Part shown: piece by piece, positions 8,372 through 16,761 of the stretch
How the letters are laid out: the number at the start of each line of letters is the position of its first letter
Numbering within the stretch: position 1 is the first letter of the stretch
Source: Thermus islandicus DSM 21543
Lineage (GTDB): Bacteria > Deinococcota > Deinococci > Deinococcales > Thermaceae
Length of the DNA: 64,000 bases
Reading direction: 5' to 3'
NCBI RefSeq assembly: GCF_000421625.1
Contig: NZ_ATXJ01000001.1
Span: 124,001-188,000, forward strand
Notes under the pieces: generated by a model
What the model was told of the DNA's origin: nothing
Databases searched by the model: none
The model's input: only the letters and a program-made list of their open reading frames with translations
Program-made: the position numbers and the translations under genes

Positions 8372-9133
8372 ATGGTCGTAGACCGGATTGAAGTCTACCT
8401 GGACGAGTCCCAGGAGCCCCTGGCGGTCCTCCGGGAGCCCCCCTACCGCCTGCGGCTGGACACCCGGAGGATCCCCGACGGGGAGCACCTCCTGCGGGTG
8501 GTCACCCACTTCCGAGGCGGAGGCCAGGAGGTGCGGGAGATCCCCTTCGCCGTCAACAACTACCCCGACGTCCTGGTGGTGGGCCTGGACGAGGGGGGGG
8601 AGGTGGCGGGAGAGGTGGAGCTCCGCCTCGCCGTGGGCGAGCCCGAGCTCCCCGTGGAGCCCGTGCGCTTCAACCCCCTTTGGTACGTGGTGGCCTCGGT
8701 GGTGGTCCTGGGAGGCATCTGGGCCTACTTCGCCCTCTCCCCGGCCGCGGAGAAGATCGTGGCCGAGGTGGCCCCTCCGGCCGCGCAGGAGGCCAAGGCC
8801 CCGGAGGGCGGGGCCCAGCCCGCAGCGGGGGTGGACCCGGCCCTCATGGAAAAGGGCAAGGCCGTGTACGAGGCCAACTGCGCCAGCTGCCACCAGCAAA
8901 ACGGCCAGGGCGTCCCCGGGGCCTTCCCGCCCCTGGCGGGCAACCCCCACCTGGCGGACGCCAACCACATCCTCAACGTCCTCAAAAACGGCCTCCAGGG
9001 CCCCCTCACCGTGAACGGCCAGACCTACAACGGCCAGATGCCGGCCTTCCCCCAGCTCTCCGAGGCCGACATGAAGGCCGTGGCCACCTACATCCGCAAC
9101 AGTTGGGGTAACGCCTTCGGACCGGTGGAGTGA
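8372..9133 (+). CDS. fbcC: cytochrome bc complex, membrane-anchored cytochrome c subunit
   Basis: This 253-residue protein is the c-type cytochrome of the Thermus four-subunit bc complex (fbcCXFB), which passes electrons from the Rieske protein to soluble cytochrome c. It has an N-terminal domain of about 100 residues without a signal peptide, presumably cytoplasmic. One membrane anchor follows (about residues 104-121, [18 protein letters not shown]), then an Ala/Pro/Glu linker. The exported cytochrome domain has a CASCH haem site at residues 170-174 and a likely Met ligand in GQMPAF. The ATG is preceded by GGGAGG. The large N-terminal domain is unusual for a cytochrome c1-like subunit. Confidence 0.93.
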   Translation: MVVDRIEVYLDESQEPLAVLREPPYRLRLDTRRIPDGEHLLRVVTHFRGGGQEVREIPFAVNNYPDVLVVGLDEGGEVAGEVELRLAVGEPELPVEPVRFNPLWYVVASVVVLGGIWAYFALSPAAEKIVAEVAPPAAQEAKAPEGGAQPAAGVDPALMEKGKAVYEANCASCHQQNGQGVPGAFPPLAGNPHLADANHILNVLKNGLQGPLTVNGQTYNGQMPAFPQLSEADMKAVATYIRNSWGNAFGPVE

Positions 9134-9136
9134 GCC

Positions 9137-9619
9137 ATGTACCGGAACGATCCTGTCCTTCCCACCTTCAGCCTGATCCTGGCCCTGGGCCTCTTCTACG
9201 CGGCCTACCTGGACGGGCGCCTCCTCGCCCGCCTCCAGGGCCACACCCCCATGGAGCTCTCCGTGGGGCAGATCGGCCTCATGGCCTTCGGGGCGGTCCT
9301 CCTCCTCTACGGCCTCATGGGCCTCGTCTCCTTCTGGTTGGAGGGGGTGGAGCTGCGCCCGGGCCGCCACTTCCCCGCCCCCTCCACCGCCCCGATGGCC
9401 GTGGGGGTGATCCTGGTCCTCCTCCTCACCGCCCTCTCCGGCTTCTTCGCCCGGCTCATCGTCTACTCCGCCCAGACGGGACACAACCCCACCTGGCTCC
9501 AGGGCCTCATCTTCGGGAGCATCAGCCTGGTGGTGGCCGCCCTCTTCGGCATCTACAAGAAGTTCTTCGGCCGCGACGAGGCGGTCACCGAGGACGAGAA
9601 AGGCGAGTTCCCCTGGTAA
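9137..9619 (+). CDS. fbcX: cytochrome bc complex accessory membrane subunit
   Basis: This 160-residue hydrophobic protein has four likely membrane helices (near residues 9-25, 42-65, 85-110 and 118-138) and a charged C-terminal tail. It sits between the cytochrome c and Rieske genes in the order known for the Thermus bc operon, where this position is the FbcX subunit of unknown role. No cofactor-binding motif is visible. It starts 3 bp after fbcC, so translation is probably coupled. Confidence 0.85.
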   Translation: MYRNDPVLPTFSLILALGLFYAAYLDGRLLARLQGHTPMELSVGQIGLMAFGAVLLLYGLMGLVSFWLEGVELRPGRHFPAPSTAPMAVGVILVLLLTALSGFFARLIVYSAQTGHNPTWLQGLIFGSISLVVAALFGIYKKFFGRDEAVTEDEKGEFPW

Positions 9620-9627
9620 GGAGGAGC

Positions 9628-10266
9628 ATGGACGAGCGCGAGATCCGCCTGCGCACCTCTCGGCGCCGCCTCTTCCTGAAGGCGGCCATCGGCACGGGGA
9701 TCGGGCTTTCCCTGGTCTCCGCCTTCTACGTGGGGGCGAGCCTCCGGCCCAAGGTGGTGGTGACCCCCGACAAGGAGCCGCTGAAGCCCGGGGACATCCT
9801 GGTCTACGCCCAGGGGGAAGGGGAGGGGAAGCCCATCGCCCTAAAGGACCTGAAGGTGGGCTCCCCCCTGCTTCTCGCCTACCCCATGGACCCCAAGACC
9901 AAGGTGGTGAAGAGCGGGGAGGCCAAGAACACGGTCATGCTGGCCCGCTACCGGCCGGAGGACCTCTCCCCGGAGACGGCTAAGAACGCCGTGGAGGGGA
10001 TCGTGGCCTACTCGGCGGTCTGCACCCACCTGGGGTGCATCATCAGCCAGTGGCTCGCCGACCAGGGCGCCGCCCTCTGCCCCTGCCACGGGGGCACCTA
10101 CGACCTCAGGAACGGGGCCAAGGTGGTGGCCGGGCCTCCGCCCCGCCCCGTCCCTCAGCTTCCCCTGAAGGCGGAGGGGGGCGTCCTGGTGGCGGCGGGG
10201 CCCTTTACGGGCAAGATCGGGGTGCAGGCCAAGGGTCCTTGCCCAAAGGGGCGGGAGGAGGTGTAG
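9628..10266 (+). CDS. fbcF: Rieske iron-sulfur protein of the cytochrome bc complex
   Basis: This 212-residue protein carries the 2Fe-2S cluster that takes electrons from quinol. Box 1 is CTHLGC (residues 132-137) and box 2 is CPCHGG (151-156), so both Cys/His ligand pairs and the disulfide cysteines are present. The N-terminus has RRRLFLK before a single hydrophobic helix, which resembles a twin-arginine signal anchor and would allow export of the folded, cofactor-loaded domain. A GGAGG site precedes the ATG. It is the third gene of the fbc operon. Confidence 0.96.
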   Translation: MDEREIRLRTSRRRLFLKAAIGTGIGLSLVSAFYVGASLRPKVVVTPDKEPLKPGDILVYAQGEGEGKPIALKDLKVGSPLLLAYPMDPKTKVVKSGEAKNTVMLARYRPEDLSPETAKNAVEGIVAYSAVCTHLGCIISQWLADQGAALCPCHGGTYDLRNGAKVVAGPPPRPVPQLPLKAEGGVLVAAGPFTGKIGVQAKGPCPKGREEV

Positions 10267-10267
10267 G

Positions 10268-11533
10268 GTGTACCGCTGGTTAGACGAACGCCTGGACCTG
10301 ACCGGCCTTTACCACAAGGTCCTGCGCAAGGCCTTCCCCGTCCACCATTCCTTCTTCCTGGGGGAGATCACCCTCTTCGCCTTCGTGGTCCTGGTCCTCA
10401 CCGGGGTCTTCCTCACCCTGAACTACGAGCCCTCCATCCGCGAGGTCCGGCTCCCCGACGGGCGCACGGTGCCCGCCGCCTACGCCAGCATCCTCTACAT
10501 TGATAGCCTCCCCTTCGGGGCGGTGATCCGGAGCCTCCACCACTGGTCGGCCCACGCCATGATCGCCGCCGCCTTCTTGCACATGCTCCGGATCCTCCTC
10601 ACGGGGGCCTACAAGAAGCCCCGGGAGCTCAACTACCTGGTGGGGCTCGCCCTCTTGGGCCTGGCCGTGGTCACCGCCTTCACCGGTTACGCCCTTCCCT
10701 ACGACAACTACGCCGTGACCGCCACCCGCATCGGCTACGGGATCGCAGGCTCCATCCCCTGGATCGGGGGCACCCTGTCCCAGGTCCTGTTTGGGGGCGA
10801 ATTCCCGGGCTCGGAGAGGTCCATTCCCCGCCTCTACAGCCTTCACGTCCTCTGGCTGCCCCTCCTCCTCATGGGCCTGATCGGGCTTCACCTCCTCATC
10901 ATGATCAAGCAGAAGCACACCCAGCCCCGCTACGCCGAGCGGGTGGCCCCGGGGAAGATCCTGGGCGTGCCCATGTACCCGCAACAGCTGGTCATGATGG
11001 TGATCCTCTTCGCCCTCTACGTGGGGATCATGACCCTGATCGCCGGGGCCTTCCTCGCCCACCCCGTGGAGGCCTTCGGCCCCCCCACCCCCAACACCCC
11101 CGCGGTGAAGCCCGACTGGTACTTCCTCTGGATCTACGGGATCCTGCAGATCATCCCCTCCAGCTGGGAGTTCCGCCTCTTCGGGGCCACCATCGGGCCC
11201 GAGTTCATCGGGGGGGTCCTGGTGCCGGGGGTCTTGGGCCTGGTGGGCCTTCTCCTGCCCTTCGTGGACGTCCGCAAGGACAAAATGCGCTACCTCGAGC
11301 TCCCCTCCGAGCACCCCGTGCGCACCAGCGCCCTCCTGGCCCTTTTGGTCTTCTTCCTCATGGCCAGCCTCGCCGGGTACAAGATTGACTTCCAGCAGCA
11401 GGGTTCCCTCCTGGGGAACAACGCCGTGCTGTGGACCCTGGTCCTGGGAGCGCCCCTCCTCACCTTCGCCCTCTCCTACACCCTGATGCGCGTCTTCTAC
11501 GGAAAGGAAGCGGCGGGGCGGGAGGCCCTCTGA
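10268..11533 (+). CDS. fbcB: cytochrome b subunit of the bc complex
   Basis: This 421-residue integral membrane protein holds two b haems and the quinol sites. Histidine pairs are visible in HHWSAHAMIAAAFLHMLR and SLHVLWLPLLLMGLIGLHLL. The Qo-site tetrapeptide is PDWY (in KPDWYFLWIYG) where PEWY is the common form. One chain covers both the cytochrome b6-like and subunit-IV-like halves. The GTG start lies one base after the Rieske stop. It is the last gene of the operon and is followed by two inverted repeats before the convergent rpsA. Confidence 0.95.
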   Translation: MYRWLDERLDLTGLYHKVLRKAFPVHHSFFLGEITLFAFVVLVLTGVFLTLNYEPSIREVRLPDGRTVPAAYASILYIDSLPFGAVIRSLHHWSAHAMIAAAFLHMLRILLTGAYKKPRELNYLVGLALLGLAVVTAFTGYALPYDNYAVTATRIGYGIAGSIPWIGGTLSQVLFGGEFPGSERSIPRLYSLHVLWLPLLLMGLIGLHLLIMIKQKHTQPRYAERVAPGKILGVPMYPQQLVMMVILFALYVGIMTLIAGAFLAHPVEAFGPPTPNTPAVKPDWYFLWIYGILQIIPSSWEFRLFGATIGPEFIGGVLVPGVLGLVGLLLPFVDVRKDKMRYLELPSEHPVRTSALLALLVFFLMASLAGYKIDFQQQGSLLGNNAVLWTLVLGAPLLTFALSYTLMRVFYGKEAAGREAL

Positions 11534-11538
11534 GGCCA

Positions 11539-11566
11539 CCCCATGCTGGCTTAGGCCAGCATGGGG
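11539..11566 (+). terminator. stem-loop after fbcB
   Basis: A perfect 12-bp stem (CCCCATGCTGGC / GCCAGCATGGGG) with a TTAG loop lies 6 nt after the fbcB stop. There is no downstream T-run, so it may serve as an mRNA 3'-end stabiliser or as the first part of a tandem terminator. Confidence 0.55.
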
Positions 11567-11606
11567 GCCCCGGGCTTCCTGGTAGGCTTCCCTAGGCCCA
11601 TGCGGT

Positions 11607-11642
11607 AGGGAAAGCCCCCGCCAGCTGGCGGGGGCTTTCCCT
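11607..11642. terminator. 36-bp perfect palindrome, bidirectional terminator between fbcB and rpsA
   Basis: An uninterrupted 18 + 18 bp palindrome, centred on CCAG/CTGG with AGGGAAAG and CTTTCCCT at its ends, separates two convergent genes. The terminal A- and T-containing ends give each strand a short T-stretch within the stem's 3' arm. It probably ends transcription from both sides. Confidence 0.7.
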
Positions 11643-11655
11643 CAGGGCAGGGAAA

Positions 11656-13245
11656 CTACTTCTCCTCCTCCAGGCCCAGGCTTGCGAGGAGGTCGCCGTA
11701 GAGGTCGCCAAGCTTGACGCTGGTGGTGGGGAGGGCGGAGGCGTCGTAGAGGTTGTACTCGGCCACGGCCCCGTACTCGTACTCCCGTCGCTCCTCCGGG
11801 CGGCCCTTGGGCTTGCGCTTGCCCCGGGCCTCCTTGCCCTTGGCCCGGCGCGGGCGCTCCTCCTCCACCCTGGGCGGGGGCGGGGGAAGGAGGCGCTTGC
11901 GGGAGAGGGAGATGCGCTGCTCCACGGGATCTATGTGAAGGACCACCACCTCCATCTCCTCCCCCTTCTTGAAGAGGGCCGCGGGGTTCTCCACGCGCCC
12001 GTGGTCCAGCTCAGACACGTGGACCAGGCCCTCCATGCCGGGCTCCAGCTCCACGAAGACGCCAAAGTCCGTGACCCCGGTGATGCGGCCCTTGACCACC
12101 GTCCCCGGGGGGTACTTCTCGGTGAGCTGCTGCCAGGGATCGGGCTGGGTCTGCTTGAGGCCCAAGGAGAGGCGGCGCTCCGCGGGGTCCAGCCGGAGGA
12201 CCACGGCCTCCACCTCGTCCCCCTCCTTCACCACCTCGGAGGGGTGCTTGGGGCGCTTGGTCCAGGAGAGCTCGGAGATGTGGATCAGCCCCTCGAGGCC
12301 CGGCTCCACCTCCACGAAGGCCCCAAAGGGGGTGAGGCCCACCACCTTGCCCCGGACCCGGGTGCCCACGGGGTACTTCTCCGCCACCGTGGACCAGGGG
12401 TCGGGGACGAGGGCCTTGATGGAAAGGTTGACCCGCTCCCGGGCGGGGTCCACGGACACCACCCGGGCCTTGACCCGCTGCCCCTTGTGGACCACCTCGC
12501 GGGGGTGGGTAAACCGCCCCCAGGTGATCTCCGAACGGTGGACGAGGCCGTCCACGGGGCCCAGGTTGACGAAGACCCCGAAGTCGGTCACATCCGCCAC
12601 GGTGCCCTCCACCACCTGGCCGGGCTCGAGGCTCTGGAAGAAGGCCTCCTTGGCCCGCTTCTGCTCCTCTTCCAGCACCGCCCGGCGGGAGAGGAGCACC
12701 CGCCCCTTCTTGCGGTTCAGCTCAATGATCTTGGCCAGGATCTGCTGGCCCACGTAGGCGTCCAGGTTGGGAATGCGCCTCAGGTCCAGCTGCGAGGCCG
12801 GGATGAAGGCCCGAACGCCGTCCAGCTCGGCGACCACGCCCCCCTTGACCTTCTCCTTCACGGTGACGGTCACCGGCTCCCCCTTCTCGTAGAGCTCCTG
12901 GATGCGGTCCCAGTGCTCCTGGGCCTCCACCTTCCTGCGGGAGAGGAGGATCTGGCCGGTCTCAGGGTCCACCCGGAGCACCTGGACCCTCACCTCATCC
13001 CCGGGCCGGAGGAGGGCCTTGAGCTCCTCCTCGGGGAGGGGCCTTTCCGTGAGCTGGTTGAAGGGGATAATGCCTTCCGTCTTGGCGCCGATGTCCACCG
13101 CTACGCCTTCGGAACCCACCAAGACCACCCTGCCCGTCAGGACCTGGCCGGGGCGAACCCGCTTCTCCAGGCGGGCCTCCGTCTCCTGAAGGGCCTGTTC
13201 CATGCTGAAGGTCTTTTCCGGGGTCTGGGTCGCCTTTTCTTCCAT
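11656..13245 (-). CDS. rpsA: 30S ribosomal protein S1
   Basis: This 529-residue protein binds mRNA on the small ribosomal subunit. Five S1 (OB-fold) repeats can be counted: about residues 35-105, 120-190, 208-278, 295-365 and 382-452. The later ones carry the FGVFVxLxPxxGLVHxSEL signature. A highly basic, proline-rich tail (RRAKGKEARGKRKPKGRP) and an acidic end follow. Enterobacterial S1 has six domains, so this is the shorter Thermus-type form. GGAGG lies 9-13 nt before the ATG. The upstream 186 bp contain its leader and the divergent promoter of the next gene. Confidence 0.95.
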   Translation of the reverse strand: MEEKATQTPEKTFSMEQALQETEARLEKRVRPGQVLTGRVVLVGSEGVAVDIGAKTEGIIPFNQLTERPLPEEELKALLRPGDEVRVQVLRVDPETGQILLSRRKVEAQEHWDRIQELYEKGEPVTVTVKEKVKGGVVAELDGVRAFIPASQLDLRRIPNLDAYVGQQILAKIIELNRKKGRVLLSRRAVLEEEQKRAKEAFFQSLEPGQVVEGTVADVTDFGVFVNLGPVDGLVHRSEITWGRFTHPREVVHKGQRVKARVVSVDPARERVNLSIKALVPDPWSTVAEKYPVGTRVRGKVVGLTPFGAFVEVEPGLEGLIHISELSWTKRPKHPSEVVKEGDEVEAVVLRLDPAERRLSLGLKQTQPDPWQQLTEKYPPGTVVKGRITGVTDFGVFVELEPGMEGLVHVSELDHGRVENPAALFKKGEEMEVVVLHIDPVEQRISLSRKRLLPPPPPRVEEERPRRAKGKEARGKRKPKGRPEERREYEYGAVAEYNLYDASALPTTSVKLGDLYGDLLASLGLEEEK

Positions 13246-13419
13246 GCCGCCTCTTTCCTCCTTACGCGCCTTCCCTGGGGGAAGGCGGGCGCTTTACGCG
13301 CGGGTTCACACGAAAAGACGGGGGAGAACCCTCACTCCCCGCTTCCGGTGAACCAGCCCCGAAGGGCATACCCTTCCTTTATACCACGGGGGGCTTGGCT
13401 TGCCAAGGGGCAATGCGGG

Positions 13420-13425
13420 CATAAT
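13420..13425 (+). promoter_or_regulatory. -10 element of the M20 carboxypeptidase gene (leaderless)
   Basis: CATAAT ends 6 nt before the ATG at 13432. A TTGGCT (13395-13400) lies 19 bp upstream as a weak -35. The rest of the 186-bp gap to rpsA holds the rpsA leader on the other strand and shows nothing else I can name. Confidence 0.5.
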
Positions 13426-13431
13426 GAGCCT

Positions 13432-14547
13432 ATGGAAACCCTAGCCTGGATGCAGGCGAAGCTCCCCGAAATCCTTGCGGACCTCGAGGCCTTCGTGCGC
13501 CGGGAATCCCCCTCGGGGGACCTGGCAGGCCTAAAGGAGGCCGCGGCCTTCCTCGAGGAAGCCTTCGGGCCCTTAGAGGGGAGGCTTGCCCGCAAGGAAA
13601 CCCCCAAAGGCCCGGTCCTCCTCCTGAAGCGGGAAGGGGAGGGAGCCCCTGTCCTCCTCCTCTGCCACTACGACACCGTCCACCCCAGGGGGAGCTTCCC
13701 CGAGGCCTTCCGCCTGGAAAGGGAGAAGGCCATCGGCCCCGGGGTCTACGACATGAAAGGGGGCATCATCGCCCTCCTCTACGCCCTGCGCCACGCCGAG
13801 GCCAGCGGGCGGAGGCTTCCTGCCCTGGAGGTGCTCTTCACCCCGGACGAGGAGGTCGGCTCCCCGGAAACCCGCCCCCTCATTGAAGCCGCGGCCAGGA
13901 AGGCCCGGGCCGTCCTGGTCCTGGAACCCCCCACGGCCGAGGGGGACCTGAAGGTGGCCCGGAAGGGGGTGGGCCTCTACCGCCTCAAGGCCCTAGGCAA
14001 GGCCGCCCACCAGGGGGTGGAGCCGGAGAAGGGGGTGAACGCCGTCATAGAGCTCGCCCACCAGATCCTCAAGGTGGCGGCCCTGGAGGACCGGGAAAAG
14101 GGCACCACCCTGGGCCCCAACGTGGTCCGGGGCGGCACGGCCTCCAACGTGGTGGCGGAGGCGGCAGAGGTGGAGATTGACCTCCGGGCCTGGACCATGG
14201 AGGAGGTCCAGAGGGTGGAGGCGGGGCTTAAGGCCCTTACCCCCATCCTGCCGGGGGCGAGGCTGGAGCTTTCGGGCGGCCTCAACCGCCCCCCCATGGA
14301 ACCCACCCCGGAAAGCCTCGCCCTCTTTGAACGGGCCCAGGCCATCGGAAAGGCCCTAGGCCTCTCCTTAAGGCCGGGCCGGGTGGGCGGGGGCTCGGAC
14401 GGGAACTTCACCGCCGCCTTAGGGGTGCCTACCCTGGACGGCCTGGGGCTTTTGGGCGGGGATGCCCACCAGCGGACGGAGTACGTGGTGGTGCCGGAGA
14501 TCCCCCGGCGGATCGCCCTCCTCGCCGAGCTCCTCTACACCCTATGA
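13432..14547 (+). CDS. M20 family metallopeptidase (carboxypeptidase G2-like)
   Basis: This 371-residue di-zinc hydrolase probably removes C-terminal amino acids or acyl groups from small amides. The M20 motifs are complete: CHYDTVHP, GVYDMKGG, TPDEEVGS with the catalytic EE pair, a VLEPP glutamate segment, the dimerisation-domain GKAAHQGVEPEKGVNA, and a final zinc ligand in DAHQRTEY. It has no signal peptide and is cytoplasmic. The stop overlaps the next gene (ATGA), so the two genes are co-transcribed. A long in-frame extension upstream of ATG 13432 lies antisense to rpsA and is not used here. Confidence 0.9.
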   Translation: METLAWMQAKLPEILADLEAFVRRESPSGDLAGLKEAAAFLEEAFGPLEGRLARKETPKGPVLLLKREGEGAPVLLLCHYDTVHPRGSFPEAFRLEREKAIGPGVYDMKGGIIALLYALRHAEASGRRLPALEVLFTPDEEVGSPETRPLIEAAARKARAVLVLEPPTAEGDLKVARKGVGLYRLKALGKAAHQGVEPEKGVNAVIELAHQILKVAALEDREKGTTLGPNVVRGGTASNVVAEAAEVEIDLRAWTMEEVQRVEAGLKALTPILPGARLELSGGLNRPPMEPTPESLALFERAQAIGKALGLSLRPGRVGGGSDGNFTAALGVPTLDGLGLLGGDAHQRTEYVVVPEIPRRIALLAELLYTL

Positions 14548-15017
14548 GCCTCTCCCCTTCCGCCCAAAGGGTGCAGGAGGCCCTGAAGGCCCTGGGCTTC
14601 CCCCACCTCCAGGTGAGGGAGCTTCCCGCCTCCACCCGCACCGCGGAGGAGGCGGCGAGGGCGGTGGGGGCCGAGGTGGGCCAGATCGTAAAGAGCTTGG
14701 TGTTCATGGGGGAAGGGGGCTACCTCTTCCTGGTGAGCGGCAGGAACCGGCTGGACCTCCGCAAGGCCGAGGCCCTGGCCAAGGAGTCCTTGCGCCGGGC
14801 CACCCCGGAGGAGGTCCGGGCCCTCACGGGCTTCGCCATCGGCGGGGTGCCCCCCGTGGGCCACGCTACCCCCCTCCCCGCCTTCTTGGACGAGGACCTC
14901 CTCCTCTACCCCCAGGTCTTCGCGGCCGGGGGCACCCCAAGGGCCCTCTTCGCCCTCACCCCGAAGGAGCTCCTCGCCCTCACCCAGGCGCGGGTAGCGG
15001 ACCTGAAGGAGGCTTAG
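14544..15017 (+). CDS. YbaK/ProX-type aminoacyl-tRNA deacylase
   Basis: This 157-residue, single-domain trans-editing protein hydrolyses mischarged tRNA (for example Cys-tRNA-Pro or Ala-tRNA-Pro). The conserved lysine is in GQIVKSLVF (K50). FLVSGRNRLDLRKAEAL, TGFAIGGVPPVGH and the AGGTPRALFALTPKELLALT end are all typical of the family. The length matches free-standing YbaK proteins. It overlaps the M20 gene by 4 bp. Which tRNA it edits cannot be told from sequence. Confidence 0.9.
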   Translation: MSLSPSAQRVQEALKALGFPHLQVRELPASTRTAEEAARAVGAEVGQIVKSLVFMGEGGYLFLVSGRNRLDLRKAEALAKESLRRATPEEVRALTGFAIGGVPPVGHATPLPAFLDEDLLLYPQVFAAGGTPRALFALTPKELLALTQARVADLKEA

Positions 15018-15019
15018 CC

Positions 15020-15295
15020 GTGTGGTTCTTCCGCAAGGATCCCCACGTGCAACCCGATGGCCCCCTGGCCTTCCGGGTCCGGGTGCGCACAAAAAGCGGG
15101 GAGGTGGTGGAGCTCAGGCTTTCCAAAAGCGCCGAGATCTCCCCCACAGAGGCAGGCTTCTACGTGCGCAAGGAGATCGTGGCCCCAAAGAGCCTGGACC
15201 GGGCGGTGCTGGAGATCTGGTTTGATCGGCGCTTCCGCCCGGTGCGCAAGGAGGTGGTGGGGGGCGAGCTGGTGCCCATCCGGGAGTGGGACTAA
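15020..15295 (+). CDS. hypothetical small protein
   Basis: This 91-residue protein starts with GTG two bases after the YbaK stop, inside the same transcript. The composition is mixed charge with beta-strand alternation (FRVRVRTKSGEVVELRLSKSAEI, RAVLEIWFDRRFRPVRKEVVG). There is no signal peptide, cysteine or membrane segment. I recognise no family. It ends at the edge of a dispersed intergenic repeat. Confidence 0.65.
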   Translation: MWFFRKDPHVQPDGPLAFRVRVRTKSGEVVELRLSKSAEISPTEAGFYVRKEIVAPKSLDRAVLEIWFDRRFRPVRKEVVGGELVPIREWD

Positions 15296-15322
15296 TACCC
15301 CCGGTAGAAAGTCCCCGCGAGG

Positions 15323-15408
15323 CCCCACCGCGGCCAAGCCCCAAAAGGGCCTCCTTACAGCCCTAGTTTGGCCATCCCATGTTGCGAAACCCACGTGGGG
15401 ACCCTTAG
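15323..15408. repeat. dispersed intergenic repeat, copy A
   Basis: About 85 bp shared with 44706-44805. Both copies have CCCCACCGCGGC, then CCCCAAAAGGGCCTCCTTAC, AGTTTGGCCATCCCA, GTTGCGAAACC and a terminal CTTAGC. Over the last 72 positions I count about seven mismatches. Copy A lacks the right arm of the hairpin that is complete in copy B. It lies between convergent genes and overlaps the agcS stop codon. Confidence 0.75.
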
Positions 15409-16760
15409 CGGGGAGGAACCCAGGGCTCCCCCCGGAAGAAGCCGTAAACGAGGCGCCCCACCACCGGTCCCAAGAGCACCAGGCCGAGGAGGTTGGGGAT
15501 GGCCATGAGGCCGTTTAGGGTGTCGGAGATGGCCAGGAAGGCCTCGAGGCCCCCCAGGGGCCCTACGAAGGCCAGGGTGGCGAAGGTGAGGCGGTAGGGC
15601 CAGCGGATCCCCTCGCCCAGGAGGAAGGCCGCGGCCTCCTCCCCGTAGAAGCCCCACGAGATCATGGTCCCCAGGGCAAAGACCGCTACGGTGAGGGCCA
15701 GGATTACCCCGCCCAGGGGGTGGGCCTGAAAGAGGGCCTGGGCCGCCTCGGCGGCGCTTCCCCCCTTCTGCCAAAGCCCCGAGGCGAGGAAGGTGAGGGC
15801 GGTGAGGGAGGTCACGAGGAAGCTCACGAACATCTCGGTGACCCCCCAGAAGCCCTGGCGCACGGGGTGGTCCACCTGGGCCTGAGCGTGGGCGATGGGA
15901 GCCGAGCCGAGGCCCGCCTCGTTGGCGAAGATGCCCCGGCCGAGCCCGGCATTGAGGGCGGCGAAGAGGCTGTACCCCGCCGCCCCCCCCAGGGCGGCCT
16001 CGGGGCTGAAGGCGGCCCGGAAGACCAGGGCCAGGGCCTCGGGGATCCTCCCGAGGTAGAGGAGGAAGAGGGGAACCACCGCCACCAGGAAGAGGAGGAG
16101 CTTGAGAGGCACCACCACCTGGGCGAAGCGGGCCACCCGCACGATCCCCCCACCCAGGACTACCCCCACGAGGAGGGCCAGGAAGAGGCCCACCAGGGCG
16201 GGGGGGGCCCCAAGAGGAGCCACGGCCCCTCCTACCGCCCCAGCCTGGGAAAGGTTCCCGATGCCGAAGGCGGCCACCGCGGCGAAGAAGGCGAAGAGGT
16301 AGCCCAGGAAGCGGAGGCGGGGAAGCCCCCGCGAGAGGTAGTACATGGGCCCCCCGGAGACGGAGCCATCGGCAAAGCGGCGGCGGTAGTGGACCGCTAG
16401 GGTCGCCTCGGCGAACTTCGTCCCAGTGCCTAAAAAGTAGCCCACCCACATCCAGAACACGGCCCCGGGCCCTCCCACGAGCACGGCGGCCATCATCCCC
16501 AGAAGGTGGCCCGTGCCCACCGTGGCCGAGAGGGCCACCATGGTGGCCTGGAAGGGGGTGATCTGGCCCCCGAAGCCGTAGGCCCGCTCCCGGATGGCCC
16601 CCAGGGTCTCGCTGAAGGAAACCCGCATCATCCGGAAGGGGGCGCTGAACCAGCGAATTTGGAAAAAGACCAGATAAGCCCCCACCAAGAGGAAGACGAG
16701 CTTCATGGGGAAGCCGTAAACGATCCGGTTTAGATACTCGTTCAAGGTCAGGATATCCAC
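15405..16760 (-). CDS. sodium:alanine symporter (AGCS family)
   Basis: This 451-residue membrane protein couples amino-acid uptake to sodium. The family signature is visible in PFQATMVALSATVGTGHLLG and GIGNLSQAGAV, with GIFANEAGLGSAPIAHA further on. There are about 11 membrane segments. GTG 16760 (VDILTLNEYLNR) was chosen because the DUF4388 gene stop lies just upstream and the longer frame adds a non-family cysteine-rich leader. It runs as the second gene of a two-gene unit. The stop is inside a repeat. Confidence 0.9.
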   Translation of the reverse strand: MDILTLNEYLNRIVYGFPMKLVFLLVGAYLVFFQIRWFSAPFRMMRVSFSETLGAIRERAYGFGGQITPFQATMVALSATVGTGHLLGMMAAVLVGGPGAVFWMWVGYFLGTGTKFAEATLAVHYRRRFADGSVSGGPMYYLSRGLPRLRFLGYLFAFFAAVAAFGIGNLSQAGAVGGAVAPLGAPPALVGLFLALLVGVVLGGGIVRVARFAQVVVPLKLLLFLVAVVPLFLLYLGRIPEALALVFRAAFSPEAALGGAAGYSLFAALNAGLGRGIFANEAGLGSAPIAHAQAQVDHPVRQGFWGVTEMFVSFLVTSLTALTFLASGLWQKGGSAAEAAQALFQAHPLGGVILALTVAVFALGTMISWGFYGEEAAAFLLGEGIRWPYRLTFATLAFVGPLGGLEAFLAISDTLNGLMAIPNLLGLVLLGPVVGRLVYGFFRGEPWVPPR

Positions 16761-16761
16761 G

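Noticed and set aside
8192-9484. 430-residue minus-strand frame opposite fbcC/fbcX
   Set aside because: No motif and low-complexity composition; it overlaps three real genes.
10280-11539. 419-residue frame opposite fbcB
   Set aside because: Its His/Gly/Glu-rich composition is typical of an antisense shadow, and the cytochrome b motifs are on the plus strand.
11935-13431. Long N-terminal extension of the M20 carboxypeptidase frame
   Set aside because: It lies antisense to rpsA, is His/Gly-rich, and the family start MExxxWMQ begins at 13432 next to a promoter.
15380-15405. CRISPR-like look of GTTGCGAAACC...CGTGGGGA in the dispersed repeat
   Set aside because: Only one unit occurs at each place, with no regular spacers and no cas genes in the window.
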